Shown here: positions 23,066-33,866 of the stretch, piece after piece
Position numbering within the stretch: the stretch's first letter is position 1
Layout: every line of letters begins with the position of its first letter
Assembly: GCA_950295325.1 (NCBI GenBank)
Contig: OX485809.1
Location: 10,356,001-10,416,000 of the forward strand
Direction of reading: 5' to 3'
Source of the DNA: Polytrichum commune
Taxonomy: Eukaryota; Streptophyta; Polytrichopsida; Polytrichales; Polytrichaceae
Length of the DNA: 60,000 nucleotides
Made by a program: the position numbers and the translations under genes
The notes under the pieces: model-generated
What the model saw: the letters and a program-made list of their open reading frames with translations, nothing else
Databases searched by the model: none
What the model was told of the DNA's origin: nothing

Positions 23066-23068
23066 CTA
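23060..23068 (-). promoter_or_regulatory. Candidate programmed stop-codon readthrough site (TAG CAA TTA)
   Basis: The only stop between the methyltransferase and RT segments is TAG followed by CAA TTA. UAG-CAR-YYA is the established leaky-stop context of tobamoviruses and related plant viruses. Both sides are in the same frame. Readthrough here would make a long Gag-Pol product and a shorter protein ending after the methyltransferase. The other in-frame stops of the element lack this context. Confidence 0.5.
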
Positions 23069-24815
23069 ATGAGAGGAGGGGGTATTAACCATGTCCCCAG
23101 TCTCGGTGCTAGTACTAGAGTCTGACATTTCTTCATCACCACCAATATGTGATGATGAAGCCACCACCGGAGGCGAAGAAATCGAAGCAGTGTAAAAATG
23201 TTGAGCTCGAAGCTCCTCCATCACATGCTGCTCGAATTGAAAAATTCGTTCGGCTTCTCCAACCATGGCGTGAATTCCCTCTTCCATGGGTGTGGACCGC
23301 TGTGCCCCCTGACCAGAGTCCTCTGCCCCCATAGACAACCATTGGTCACCACGATGCCTTTGCAATGAAAGGCATAAAACAACAGTCCACACCATAGTAT
23401 GAAGATCCATAGCTTGGCCCAACACGAAACGTCGTTGGCCCTCAGAAAGGCCGGGAGCTGCGGTGGTGCCAGTGCGGAATCCCATGGCACGCTCCCGTTC
23501 GTCAGCCAATGGTTCGGTGTGGGTTTTGGTGTGAACATCCCACACCATACCCGGCCCCTTATCGCAGAAAGCGAATGACTGTGGAAACGTCATAAATGTG
23601 GGAAAGGCCCGCCGTGGTGCCCCCATTTTGTTGACCAATGCCAACAAGGGTAAATCATCTCGAACAACCGGCAAAGAGGTCCGGTTTGGATCCAAGATGT
23701 CATCCACCTTCTGATCCAAAGGTGGAGACACTGCAGAAAATGCTACAACTAAAGTAGATGACGGTGCGAGGTTGGTCCAAATCCACCGAGGCCGGTGGGC
23801 ATAAGAACCAATGCTCGCAGCATCCACAAAAATGGGATCTCCAAGGTGTTGACGAACATAATGACCGCCTTCCAACACCTTGTCCCGAAAGTCTCCCACT
23901 GAAGGTACATTCTCGAAGATATACCCTGGAGGGGAAGGTTGGTGGGTAAACCACCACTGCATAAGCCGGATGAGGTCCCAGAAAAGGCTAGACCTGGGAT
24001 CCTCTAAACCTCGGCCTGCTCCAGCACGTGAGTGGCCTTGGCATGGCCATCCCGCAATCACCATATTCACCGGGCCCAAGTATCGTAAGTCGGCGTCACT
24101 GATGAGTGTAACATCACGAGGAAGACGTGAAAAACACCCATGAATGACAGTTGGGTGTAACTGCTGGGGGTACAATACCATCAACTAGTGAAGATGGTGA
24201 CGAGCCACACGGGTGGACACTGGAGAGTTGTCCACATAGACATACCGTCTGACCGTGAGGCCAGCCTCCAATATGACCGCTAAGCTTGTGCCGATGCCCC
24301 CAAACAGTTCCACCAAAGTATTCCCCGCGTCTGACGGCTGCCATAAAATGGGATGTGCCAATGCCGAGAGGACACCCGGTATGACCGGTGTCCTAGGAGT
24401 GAGAGAGTGAACAATATCCTCGCACCTCCGAAATAGCTCGGCGGAATCACGCCAAAGAGGAAGGGGATCCTTGGGATGGCGCACCAATGCACCCTTAGGT
24501 GCCATATCCCGTTGATCGTCTGTACTCCCCATGAATGCCAATGACTCCTCCAACAATGCGGAACCATAAGGCAATGTGTCCACCATAGCACCACATCCAA
24601 AAACCATAGATAATGGTGCTATGGTCGCGGCCGCCGCGAAAGCCACGGGAATAAGTTCCCTACGGCCATCCCCAGCCGACCAACCTGGTCGAATCCACGC
24701 CTCCGCAGTCCAGTTGTCCAAACCAAAACCAAGAGGGTAAAGTGCTTGCTGACCAACTAAAATGTCATAGTTGGTCGCATCCGTCACCGCACACCTAAGA
24801 AGAAGAGCTGTAATG
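23066..24815 (-). pseudogene. Cytosine-5 DNA methyltransferase domain embedded in gypsy pol
   Basis: After a ~150-residue linker, the C5-methyltransferase motifs appear in canonical order: motif I VELFGGIGTS (about 24,310), a motif II-like YVYVDNS, catalytic motif IV GWPCQGHS (about 24,040), motif VI GYIFENVPS (about 23,895), motif VIII AHRPRWIWTN, motif IX-like ADERERAMGF, and motif X-like LGQAMDLH. A TAG at 24,185-24,187 splits it between motifs II and IV, and the same frame continues on both sides. It lies between protease and RT, an unusual place for an extra domain. It would methylate cytosine in DNA using SAM. Which DNMT family it belongs to cannot be told by eye. Confidence 0.85.
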
Positions 24816-25866
24816 GCTCTCGAGTATAACCCATGGCCCGCTCCACGTGACCAATGGATGTGACAATGGTGAATGGACAGGGAGCCAAATCCTCGGCCAT
24901 CAACCTCAACTCTTGGGCAAGCCTCTTGCCGATCATAATTGAATGTGCCCCTGAATCCATCATCACACAACGGGGAGCAACCCGAGTAGCATTGCTCCCA
25001 GTGCGACTGACCACCAAAATTCCGGTATCATTTACCATACGCACAACGCCGGGTCGAATACCGCGGCGCTCGCGGACAGGTCTAGCAGCGACATCAGACA
25101 GATAGGCTGCACCCGTGGATACTGGTGAGTCATAAGACGTGGTCGGTGCCTTGTCATTTGAGGCGTGTGCGTCAAAAGACGCAATGGTCTCTGCCGCAAG
25201 TCTCGCTCGCCGTTTGGCCACATCCTCAGGATCTTCAGAAGCAGGGATGTCCGTAGTGGCTTGAGCCACGGTCAGAGAAGGTAAGGATGCCTTCCCTTCC
25301 AAAATCCTACCTGCTAAGTGAAAAACCTTAGCAGGTTGGAACTCTGGCGATGACCACTCCATAGCCGTGAACAAAGGTGTCTGCAACACCTTGGATGCCA
25401 ACGTGTACGCCACATCGGTCGCTGATTGTGAAACCTCATCGTTCGGATGACGACCACTGACAGATTGGACGGCATCGGCCAATCCAAAAGATAATGGTAG
25501 TCGTGCCTGACTAATTTGGTCCGTGGGCGCATTGTCCCGACCTCACGTACTTGCCACATATTCATTTGTGGTCGAAGGTATGGATTGTGACACGGCTTGA
25601 GCACGTGTCACAACCGCGGAACTCACCACCTCGCCCGAGGCTGCGAACATATAGTAATCCGGAGTGGAAGAACTAGCCTGAGCTCCGGAGGAAGACGGTG
25701 AGGCCAAAATTTGGCCGGATGACGCCAAGCTTTTGAACCTCTCCTCTATGGCTCCAATCTTTGCCTCCAACGTCTTCTCCCGGTCGGAAGAAGGACGTTT
25801 ATCAGGATGGAGAGCAAAGCAGTTCTCTACCGCGTGATTGTTCCGCCCACAATGGGAACACTTCAA
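24784..25866 (-). pseudogene. Gypsy second zinc knuckle and aspartic protease
   Basis: The segment opens with a CCHC knuckle (CSHCGRNNHAVENC) and a Gln/Ser-rich linker. It then has the retropepsin active site MMDSGAHS, with GYTREPLQL and, in the shifted frame, NYDILVGQQ. A TGA at 25,543-25,545 interrupts it in the linker. A frameshift near 24,795-24,815 separates the protease tail from the methyltransferase part. It is in frame with gag across the TAG at 25,879-25,881. Confidence 0.82.
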
Positions 25867-25878
25867 TTGCTTGGGTAA

Positions 25879-27114
25879 CTAATTACCCGTCGTCCCCTTC
25901 GCCGAGCCCTTAACGGGAACAAATGGTTTCCGCTTCGGAGTAGTAACGGTCTGGGCTTGCCTTTGCTTCGAAGGACAATCCTTCTTAGCGTGGCCGGCCT
26001 GCCCACAAGACCAACAATACATGGTCTTGTCTACCTCGGCCTTCGCCAATCCCACAGTCGCGACCGGCGCCTTCCGGGATTTGCTAGAATCCACTAGCAA
26101 GGACACCAAATCAATGGTATCATGTTGACACAATGCACGATCACACTGCTCGACAATGGTGAAAGCCTCTGTAAGTGTCGCCCGGCCACCATAATCCATG
26201 ATGATTCTGGGCAGCGCTAAGTCAATGAGGCGTTTGTCAATCTTGGACAAAAATACCTTCACCAACTGGCTCTCTGTGAAAACACCTCCAGATTCTCTTG
26301 CAAACCTCGCCAACCTCATATATATGGTACGAGGTGTGTCCTCTTTCTCCCGTCGAAAATCCTGGATCTGCTGCATTTGATCTCGACGGAAACCTCCATA
26401 TTCCTCCTCCAAATGGAGTTGGAATTCATGCAGAGGATCAAATTCAGGCAGAGCCCCTAAAGAGGCTAATGCCGTCTGGGTAGCTTGGGCATACCGAGAG
26501 AGTGGAAGACTCGGACTCGACGTACTCGTAGATGCGGATGTGGGAACCTGATCTTTAGGCCCACTGGGAAAACTCCCCTCCACATCCACCACAACGACGC
26601 CCTCGGCTTGCTCCGGCTTCACCACAGAAGCGGCCAATAAAGTAGAAGCTGCGCCTTCCTTTAATGCGGAAACAAGCTCCACCCGAGTCTCCCAGTATCG
26701 CTCCACCTGGCGCAACACCATCCAATGAGCATCCCTCCATTGCTCATAAGTCTGGAGCGCCTCATGCTCCAAATGTTGGGGTAGTAACTCAAACGCATAC
26801 CAGTCATTGAAACTGGTATTGCGTTGACGCTTCTCCCTCATCCATGTCCTGAACCGAATTTTCCAATCTTGCAAGGAAATGGTCCCTGCTCGACCGGAAA
26901 ATCGGTCACGGATGTTGCCTCGCGTCTCCTCCTCCATCTCGTCAAAGGATCCCACCCAAAGGACGTGAGACCGAGTAGCAATCCCCCACGCTGAAGTAGG
27001 CTGAAAAGCCTTGTCGGGTGCTACCACGGGTTCACTGTCCAAAAGGTCCGAAGATCGACCTTGCGATGATGCCGGAGACAGAGAACGATAATATTGGCTT
27101 CGAGTTGTAACCAT
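25879..27114 (-). CDS. Gypsy Gag with CCHC zinc knuckle
   Basis: This 411-residue frame begins MVTTRSQYYRS and contains a retrotransposon Gag core (DRFSGRAGTISLQDWKIRF, FELLPQHLEHEALQTY, LHLEEEYGGFRRDQ, DTPRTIYMRLARFARE). It ends with the knuckle CWSCGQAGHAKKDC and a basic tail. It packages element RNA. The frame closes with TAG at 25,879-25,881, and the same frame reopens at once into a second knuckle. The stop may be real, leaky, or a CAG-to-TAG change. The following bases (TTA CCC) do not match the classic readthrough motif. Confidence 0.9.
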   Translation of the reverse strand: MVTTRSQYYRSLSPASSQGRSSDLLDSEPVVAPDKAFQPTSAWGIATRSHVLWVGSFDEMEEETRGNIRDRFSGRAGTISLQDWKIRFRTWMREKRQRNTSFNDWYAFELLPQHLEHEALQTYEQWRDAHWMVLRQVERYWETRVELVSALKEGAASTLLAASVVKPEQAEGVVVVDVEGSFPSGPKDQVPTSASTSTSSPSLPLSRYAQATQTALASLGALPEFDPLHEFQLHLEEEYGGFRRDQMQQIQDFRREKEDTPRTIYMRLARFARESGGVFTESQLVKVFLSKIDKRLIDLALPRIIMDYGGRATLTEAFTIVEQCDRALCQHDTIDLVSLLVDSSKSRKAPVATVGLAKAEVDKTMYCWSCGQAGHAKKDCPSKQRQAQTVTTPKRKPFVPVKGSAKGTTGN

Positions 27115-28551
27115 AAACCCGTAATGGATTTGGTCACTGGAGCCGACAACCTAAACTAATGTGGTATTAGGGTAAAGGCAACCTGTACCTGCAACCACCA
27201 CCAAATCTTATGGTCTGCTGGTCATCAATCCAGCCTCACCATAAAGGAATACAAGCACCGCCCACTTGGTGCACACACAAGGGTCTCGTCGGTCATTACT
27301 CCGACCTCACCCCCATAATACCCTAGCACAAACTAGAACAACACAAAATGGGGCAATACCGACAACTGCCAGCAATACAGCCCGCCACGGGGGAAGGTAC
27401 CAAAACAAAAGACAGAAAACAATGCAATTTTCAACACTGGATCCTCTTCCCCAAATAACATTTAAGCAGAAATTGAAAGCGACCGCGACCAACCGGCACC
27501 CGTCTGTAGTTGGTGGTCAAAATGAAGAACACTTATTGCTTAAGAAAAGAAAATGCTACCAATGCACATCTCTCATCTTCCCACTACAACCTAAGAATTC
27601 CTCCTCACAAGAATGTCGGGAATATGTGTTGACAAACACAATTCGACCTTAATAATAATTTATTTTAGGCCGAATGGAAATTCCACATGCCACCCAATCT
27701 CCAATGGCATTCCCCTCGGAAATTTCGTACAACACAACCCCTAAAAGAAATCCTAAGTATTTTTAATATTTCATAAGAGCTTAGGTTTTCTTCCTTGTAT
27801 CCTTGATTTATGAGCCCAAGAAATTAACCTCTTAAAGAGAAGAGAAAAATTAGAAGTTGAAAGGAAACATAAACTATTTAATTAATTAATTTAATTAAAA
27901 CTAAACAAATTTAAATAAAATTAACATACCAAAAATTTAAAAATTTAAAAACCTAAACAAATACCAGCTGCCCTGTAGCCCTGCAACCCAGCAACTCTAC
28001 AAATCAGCAGTCCAACAGCCTAAGCGCCCAATAGCCTAGGCGCCCAACAACCCAACAGCCTAGGCGCCGAATAGGCCAGACGCCCAGCAGCCGCCGGCCG
28101 ACGCCAGTAGACGCCGACAGACGCCGACCGACGCCGGTAGACGCCGGCGGACGCCGAACTAGGGAGGGGCCAGGGGCTCCAGCTCCCAGAGAGCTCCTCC
28201 CCCCTGTTTTTTATTTTTTATTTTTTATTCAATTTATTTTTTGTGATTGTTTGACACAAATCTTCTCTTTGGAATCACAACTCCACTTCCAAAGATCAAT
28301 GCCTCGAATTCAAGCTTGAATATGAGCAAAACAACACAAAATTCCGCGGAAATTTCAAGGATTTCTCACCACAATTCAAAGTGATGTCTAAACTTCACAA
28401 GCACACCTATTTCTTCTTGTTGCTTCAATAATCCGCTCCAAATTTCCAAAACTTCGTCGCTCCTTGCCCCCACGCGCCTCCTTGCGCGTTAAATGTCAAG
28501 AATCAAGAAGAAAAGATAACAAACTAGAAAAATGAAGCATTTCTTGCCAAG
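27115..28551 (-). other. 5' leader of the gypsy element
   Basis: 1.4 kb of non-coding sequence lies between the primer-binding site and gag. It includes a GC-rich block at about 28,015-28,155 with repeated GACGCCG (for example CGCCGACAGACGCCGACC) and AGGCGCC units, then a T-rich stretch (28,205-28,240). No gene is apparent on either strand. Confidence 0.6.
28537..28551 (-). other. Candidate primer-binding site
   Basis: On the minus strand CTTGGCAAGAAATGC begins right after the LTR end. TGG pairs with the CCA end of a tRNA. I cannot name the tRNA. Confidence 0.5.
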
Positions 28552-28884
28552 TGAGAAGGAAGAGAATAGAACACTCACAATAGCTCTAAATCTCTTCAAA
28601 TGCACACAACTAGTCAAGCTATCTCTCACTCCACCAAGAGAGAATCCAAGAGTGTAAGTAGGGGAAGAAGAACTCAAGATTTATTGCAAAATCATGCAAT
28701 CTACACCTCAAACAAGCTCTCTCCACACACTAACTCACAAGACTTGACTTGGCAAGAATGCCAAGCCAAGGAGGAGGCTCCTCACTTAGGAGCCTTCCTC
28801 TCCACATCTAGATTCATCCATCCAAATCTAGATGGATGAAACCCAACGGATAAGGTGCGGCCGTCGACGCCGCATACCGTGACA
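28552..28884 (-). repeat. 5' LTR of the gypsy element, segment B only (333 bp)
   Basis: Identical in length to 14,701-15,033 and almost identical in sequence. On the minus strand it starts TGTCACGG and ends TTCTCA. Segment A, present in the 3' LTR, is missing on its outer side, where ATAAGC follows at once. Confidence 0.85.
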
Positions 28885-30469
28885 ATAAGCTATCCAAGAT
28901 TTAAGGTAAGATGGGTCTTCAGTGGCTCGTTTTCTTAATTGGACTCCTAGATTAGATTGGCATGTGGTTCAGTGAGGATCAAAGAGCAAATATCACAAAG
29001 GCACATGTGTTAAATGAGATTGGATTGCATCTTCAAATATCAATAACTACTATACACTCAACAATGAACACAATTGGGAGAACCTATGTCTTCAGTTAGG
29101 AAATCAACAAACATGCACTTTCAATAACCATAACTAAATCAAAAGAGGTCTGATTCTCAATCCGGATTTTACATATGTTGCATCGTAGATTTGCTAACGC
29201 ACCACGAGTTTTGGTATATAAATCTAATTAGTAGAAGTTGGAGAACATGAAAATGAACCAAATAACACACGCATATCTTAGTGACACTTCACTCTTCCTC
29301 TAATGCAAATGCAAGATTTCCACATGAGACCTTGATACCTTTATACCTAGGTGGCATTTGAGTTGATAATATGAAGGAAAGTACCTATCAAGCAGTTAGA
29401 ATTTTGGGTGCATGTTTTGCAACCTTTCACTAATCGTGGATCTATAGGGATTCACCCTTTCCACAATCCATTAGAAAATGATAAAGGTTTGAATGTTTAT
29501 TTGAAAGGGTACAAATACGTAATTGAACTCGTATATATTTTGCATAAAAATTCAAAAAAAAAGTCTGAAATTGTCCATACGTGTTCAAATCTTATTAAAT
29601 GTTACATTTCATCCCGTTTCCATCCACTTTGCATGCAAACCCTAATCACTTATTCATCCAATCATGAAACAACATGTTGTCCACTTTTTGAGAAGGATCC
29701 AGGTCCATTCTCTTCTTCCAAGACATTTGGTCATATAATGAATCTTGCAAACCTTGGACAATTACCAAAATAACTATAATTAACTAGATTTTTTTTCAAT
29801 ACATTTTAGGGAACAATTATAATCAAGTAGAGAAATTTCAAACCAATTTGAAGAACAACTACAGTTAACTAGAAAAATTTAAAACCAAGTTCAAGAACAA
29901 CTAAAGTTAACTTGAAATATTTCAAGTATTATTATACATGCAAAGAAGTTGGCCTCTATATTTGCTTCAGTTGAGCGTCTTTAATATGCTCGGGCCACTG
30001 AGGATCATCAAGAAACGTCTTTATACAATCACTCAAAGTGCCTGGTTCCGGAACAACCTCCACGTACACCAATACAAATAACACACTAGTGACACTATAA
30101 CACAACACAAAATTTTGTGAACAGGCTGCACTCAACTTTAGTTAACTAGATATAATAATAGTTAACTACATTTTTGACATGTCAAATCGAGAACAATTAT
30201 AATTACAAAAAGAAACTAGTTAACTAATAGTTGAATTAATTGGTTAGTTATCCAAGGTCTGGAATCTTGTTTAAATCCGGATGTTTGGGGGGACATTTCA
30301 TAGATTACTATAAATACGTAAATGGGCCATACAATATTAAACATTATAATAGGATGTCTTGTTATGGGTCATGGAGGCCAATGTGCCCTAGATTTTGTCC
30401 TTGCAATGTTGCAACAAGAAGGCGAATAGTAAGGTGTGTGGGCCTTCTATGGTTACTCTTTTTAACTGG

Positions 30470-30511
<42 letters not shown>

Positions 30512-33500
30512 GAGTGGTATATGGCACATTTTGTAATCATGTCTTGAAGGACAACGGGTATGTTTATATGGTATACATGGCAATTTGTATGAACCTTTAA
30601 CAACTCTTGGAATGATAGTAAAAATTAGGCCTATAATATTAAAGTTGTATTCACCATTACCCCTTGGGCCATTAAGGGTTAAGACTGGACACCAAAAGCA
30701 CATGTGTTACAAAGGCATTTGGCTAATTTTCATTTTTCTCTAAATTTGCATGCGAATCCAAATCTACTTTTCAAAACAACAAATACTCCACTTTAGGGGA
30801 TGGGGTGGGGGGGGGGTAGGGAAGGGGATCCTATATTCCACTGGAAACATGCTGGGAGATTGATAGGGTCCTCATAAATGTTTCCAAGGACACATTATAA
30901 GAGGGTTACAAAACATTAATTACTAGATACCTATGTTGAGAATTTATTAGGTAGGTTCATACCACTAATCTCCATCAAACACATGGAACATTTGACATGA
31001 ATATGCGCATTAGTTCATCGCCCCATGGAAAAACACCCTTTTATCTTACGTGATAAGTTCAAATTTCCAAAAGGGAGTAATCCCCCACATGTATCCAATT
31101 TCCAAAACGGAACGGATGCAAAGGGAAGCCCGGGGGCTCCATTATGTTACAAATCTTATTTGTGGTGGGTTGTAGAGGAACATTTTAAAATAACTGACAT
31201 GTTTCATATGCATCCAAGAACTCAAAAGAAGAAGAAGAAAAAAAAACAAACTATAAGTTTGACCTCCCATAAGTTTTGCACCTCAAACGTGGCGATTGTA
31301 GAACTTGTAACGACAATTTGCTTGCATGATTCATCAATGTTTTTTACACGAGAAAATTTCTTGATTTATCCAAGGCCGAGTTGTTTTGCAAAGCAAGAAG
31401 TGCCACACTAGGGCCACGCACGTTAGCCCGATTGGGAAAGAAGCATTGGACAATTTTTACATGCATGTAAGTTACTTTAGTCTTTTGTCAAATCAAATCT
31501 ATGTTGCTTCATGTGTCGGTAACGAACCAAGTGTGGGTATTTAACAAACTAACTTGACTCAACTCATCGGATCCGTTAACGATTGTTGGGTTTAGGGGTC
31601 CTTCCTCACCCACAAACTGCAACTGTCCTTCTCTTTCTAAGATCTCTTGTGCTTTAATGGTGCACCTTCAAAAGTATCGCACCTTATGGGACAATGCATG
31701 ATGTGATTTGCAAGACTTGTTTATGTTTAAGGTATGGAATCTACATGTATTTGAGTCGCATAAGGTAAAGGGTGCTTAAACCACTCCTTTATCCGACTTA
31801 GGTGATACTTGAATTCACTTTTTGGATTATTGGTAGTCATGATTGACTTAGACCTAGTAGAAATGAAAAGAAAGTAGATTGGCACATCATATGAATATAC
31901 TGCAAGTATGTGAAGTCACTGAATAGATCCCTAGTTGTTCAGATGCTTAACCCTAGCTGTGTAAACGCTTCTATAGGTCCACACTTTTTCCACTGCAAAC
32001 ATCTCCAGAATTCATCTTGACACTCGTCCGAAAACCGTCCAGGTTTTATGCTTAAAACTAATCCCGCTTTCTCCCAAAGCCGCCCTCACCCTTTGTCCAA
32101 AACACCCCTCATTAAAATCAACACCTTACCCAATACAAAAAATATGAGCCTCCATAACTTTGGCATATGTGATTTGAATATAATGTATGGGTAACTTGCA
32201 CATAGCTACGTTCCAACTTTTGCCCAAATTCAATCCCACTTTCGTCCAAAACCAACTGCGCGATCTCTTCGAATCGCCCCTGTTGTGTGCTAGAGACATT
32301 TGGATGGTTTAAGGTATGCTCTACTTATGGGATGGGGAAGCGTGCATAGGGAATGATTATAGGATGGGATTGGGATTAGCAGCTCTACCTTATGGCAAGA
32401 TTTAGAACACCGAAAAGAAAAAAAGATATGGCTTACAATGATATTGCACTATGTGCTCATAATGTAATCACTAATCAAAGGTTGAAGTGCTCACACAACT
32501 GGGAGGGCCTGGCCAAATACCCCAAGTGGAGTGTTAACGTATTGATTGTGTCCATATTCAATACTACCGCATGCGACACAAAGCAATATCCCAGAATGTG
32601 CTTTTTGTCCCATTTTTCCCAACACTATGCAAGCCTCACAATATTTTTTAAATTACTGAACAACAACCAGCAAGACGAAGTTGAGGCAATGATGGCTAAA
32701 ATGGATGTTTGGATAAGGCTAGGAAAATCGATTCATATGTTCATTGCTTGCACAATCATGATCATTGAATCTGAGTTATTGGAAGTTATGCATAATCAAA
32801 GCCATCAAGATAATTTTCTTTGTAGAATCTCATAATTGCATGGTTTTCATCGACTTTGGCTATATTTTTCATTCTTGCATGATTGTGCCTGATATGTTCT
32901 TGAAACATAGATCGTGTCTTAGTTGTTGAACTGGTTTTTGGTGAACTATATGTATTCATTAATCCAATCATGTAGAAGCTCCACACTACTCTCTTTTTTT
33001 AAGACATCTATAGGATATTGTAAGGGAGGGTCCATTTTTGGAATCAGAGAGTCTCACATAGTGCAAAATGACATTTGCTTTTGAATGTCAAGGTCAACCG
33101 CCCAAGAAAAATTGCTTTGGGTCCATCTCGACATGTCAACATATTTTAAAATGACAAGACAAGTACGTTGGTAGAGACGGGCAAAATTTCACACTGAAAC
33201 TTTGTGTTTTAAAAATAATAGCTTGAATAGAGTTTAAAACTTATATAATGTGATGCAAGAGTGAGGATGTGTTTGTCTAACCCGTATTCATTAGTTGACA
33301 ATATTGGCTCAATCTTTTGGTTTGTGCGATCATGCGCTACTTCTTGTCATTTTTCCCAAATATAATGATGGCATGTTCATCCTTTCCTGTCATGAAGTGC
33401 AGATTGTTGTGTATATATTGACGTTGAAATATATCCTAGTTTCTTCATATGTAAGTTTCTTTATGCAAATTGTGAGTCTCACCAGAGTTTGTTTGTTGCG

Positions 33501-33545
33501 AATTGCATATCACTTTGTGTCCATGCCTTTCAAAAAATTGAAGTC
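28885..33545. other. Gene-poor intergenic stretch
   Basis: I see no recognisable gene. Open frames such as 29,408-29,773 and 32,392-32,835 have no family features I can name and lack clear splice or codon support. A G run lies near 30,803-30,820. The DNA is ordinary AT-rich plant intergenic sequence. Confidence 0.5.
30470..30512. repeat. (AC)n(AT)n microsatellite
   Basis: About 11 AC units run directly into about 10 AT units. Confidence 0.95.
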
Positions 33546-33866
33546 ATGGGGAAGCGCAAATGTGCAAGGTTGCCACAACGCAAGCAAGTGGTGGGGAAGC
33601 TAGACACGGCGTACACCTGTCCATTTTGCAATTACGAGCCGAAGAGCGTCACATGCTTCTTGGATCGCAAGAAGCTCATCGGAACAGCAAAATGTTCTAT
33701 TTGCTCCGAGGAGTTCAATGCAAAAATCGATATTCTTAGCGCCGCAATCGATGTGTACAGTGACTGGATTGATGCATGCGAGGGCGTGAATGGTGGACCT
33801 CAATCAATCGAAGATCTAGCAAGACCAGTGAAGAAGAAAAAATCATGCAACAAAGCCAAAGTCTAG
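33546..33866 (+). CDS. ELOF1-like: Transcription elongation factor 1 homolog (ELOF1/Elf1-like)
   Basis: An intact, intronless 106-residue frame starting MGKRKCARLP. It shows the family layout: a basic N-terminus, LDTAYTCPFCNYE, LIGTAKCSICSEEF (two CxxC pairs of a zinc ribbon) and VYSDWIDACE, a near-invariant Elf1 motif. Its length fits the ~80-110 residues usual for the family, plus a basic tail (VKKKKSCNKAKV). Elf1 travels with RNA polymerase II on chromatin and helps transcription-coupled repair. The ATG was chosen because MGKRK is the conserved start, and the frame happens to be open 19 codons further upstream. AATAAA follows about 10 bp after the stop. It stands alone among repeats. Lack of introns allows a retrocopy, but no poly-A tract or flanking duplication is visible. 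Confidence 0.9.
   Translation: MGKRKCARLPQRKQVVGKLDTAYTCPFCNYEPKSVTCFLDRKKLIGTAKCSICSEEFNAKIDILSAAIDVYSDWIDACEGVNGGPQSIEDLARPVKKKKSCNKAKV

Larger units (their letters stand above)
14595..28884 (-). mobile_element. Ty3/gypsy LTR retrotransposon with DNA methyltransferase and PHD-finger domains
   Basis: The domain order on the minus strand is gag with a CCHC knuckle, a second knuckle, DSGA protease, cytosine-5 methyltransferase, reverse transcriptase, RNase H, integrase (HHCC and DDE) and a PHD finger. RT before integrase defines Ty3/gypsy. Without the inserted CACTA element it is about 9.8 kb. A 333-bp segment with TG...CA ends is repeated at both sides (14,701-15,033 and 28,552-28,884), and a 106-bp segment occurs twice on the left only. 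The full LTR appears to be 441 bp. No target duplication flanks the element. Four stops and three frameshifts break the reading frame in this copy. The three frames of pol and the gag frame otherwise agree closely, so it is relatively young. Confidence 0.9.

Noticed and set aside
25879-25881. Programmed readthrough at the gag stop
   Set aside because: The following bases are TTA CCC, not CAR YYA. A CAG-to-TAG change is simpler, though a leaky stop cannot be excluded.
14701-28884. Simple element with 333-bp LTRs only
   Set aside because: The polypurine tract abuts segment A, not B, on the left. A 441-bp LTR with an opened 2-LTR circle explains all three partial copies better.
28885-33000. Several 100-150 codon frames (for example 29,408-29,773, 31,025-31,411, 32,392-32,835)
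   Set aside because: No domain, splice support or repeat relation was seen. Length alone is not enough in AT-rich plant DNA.
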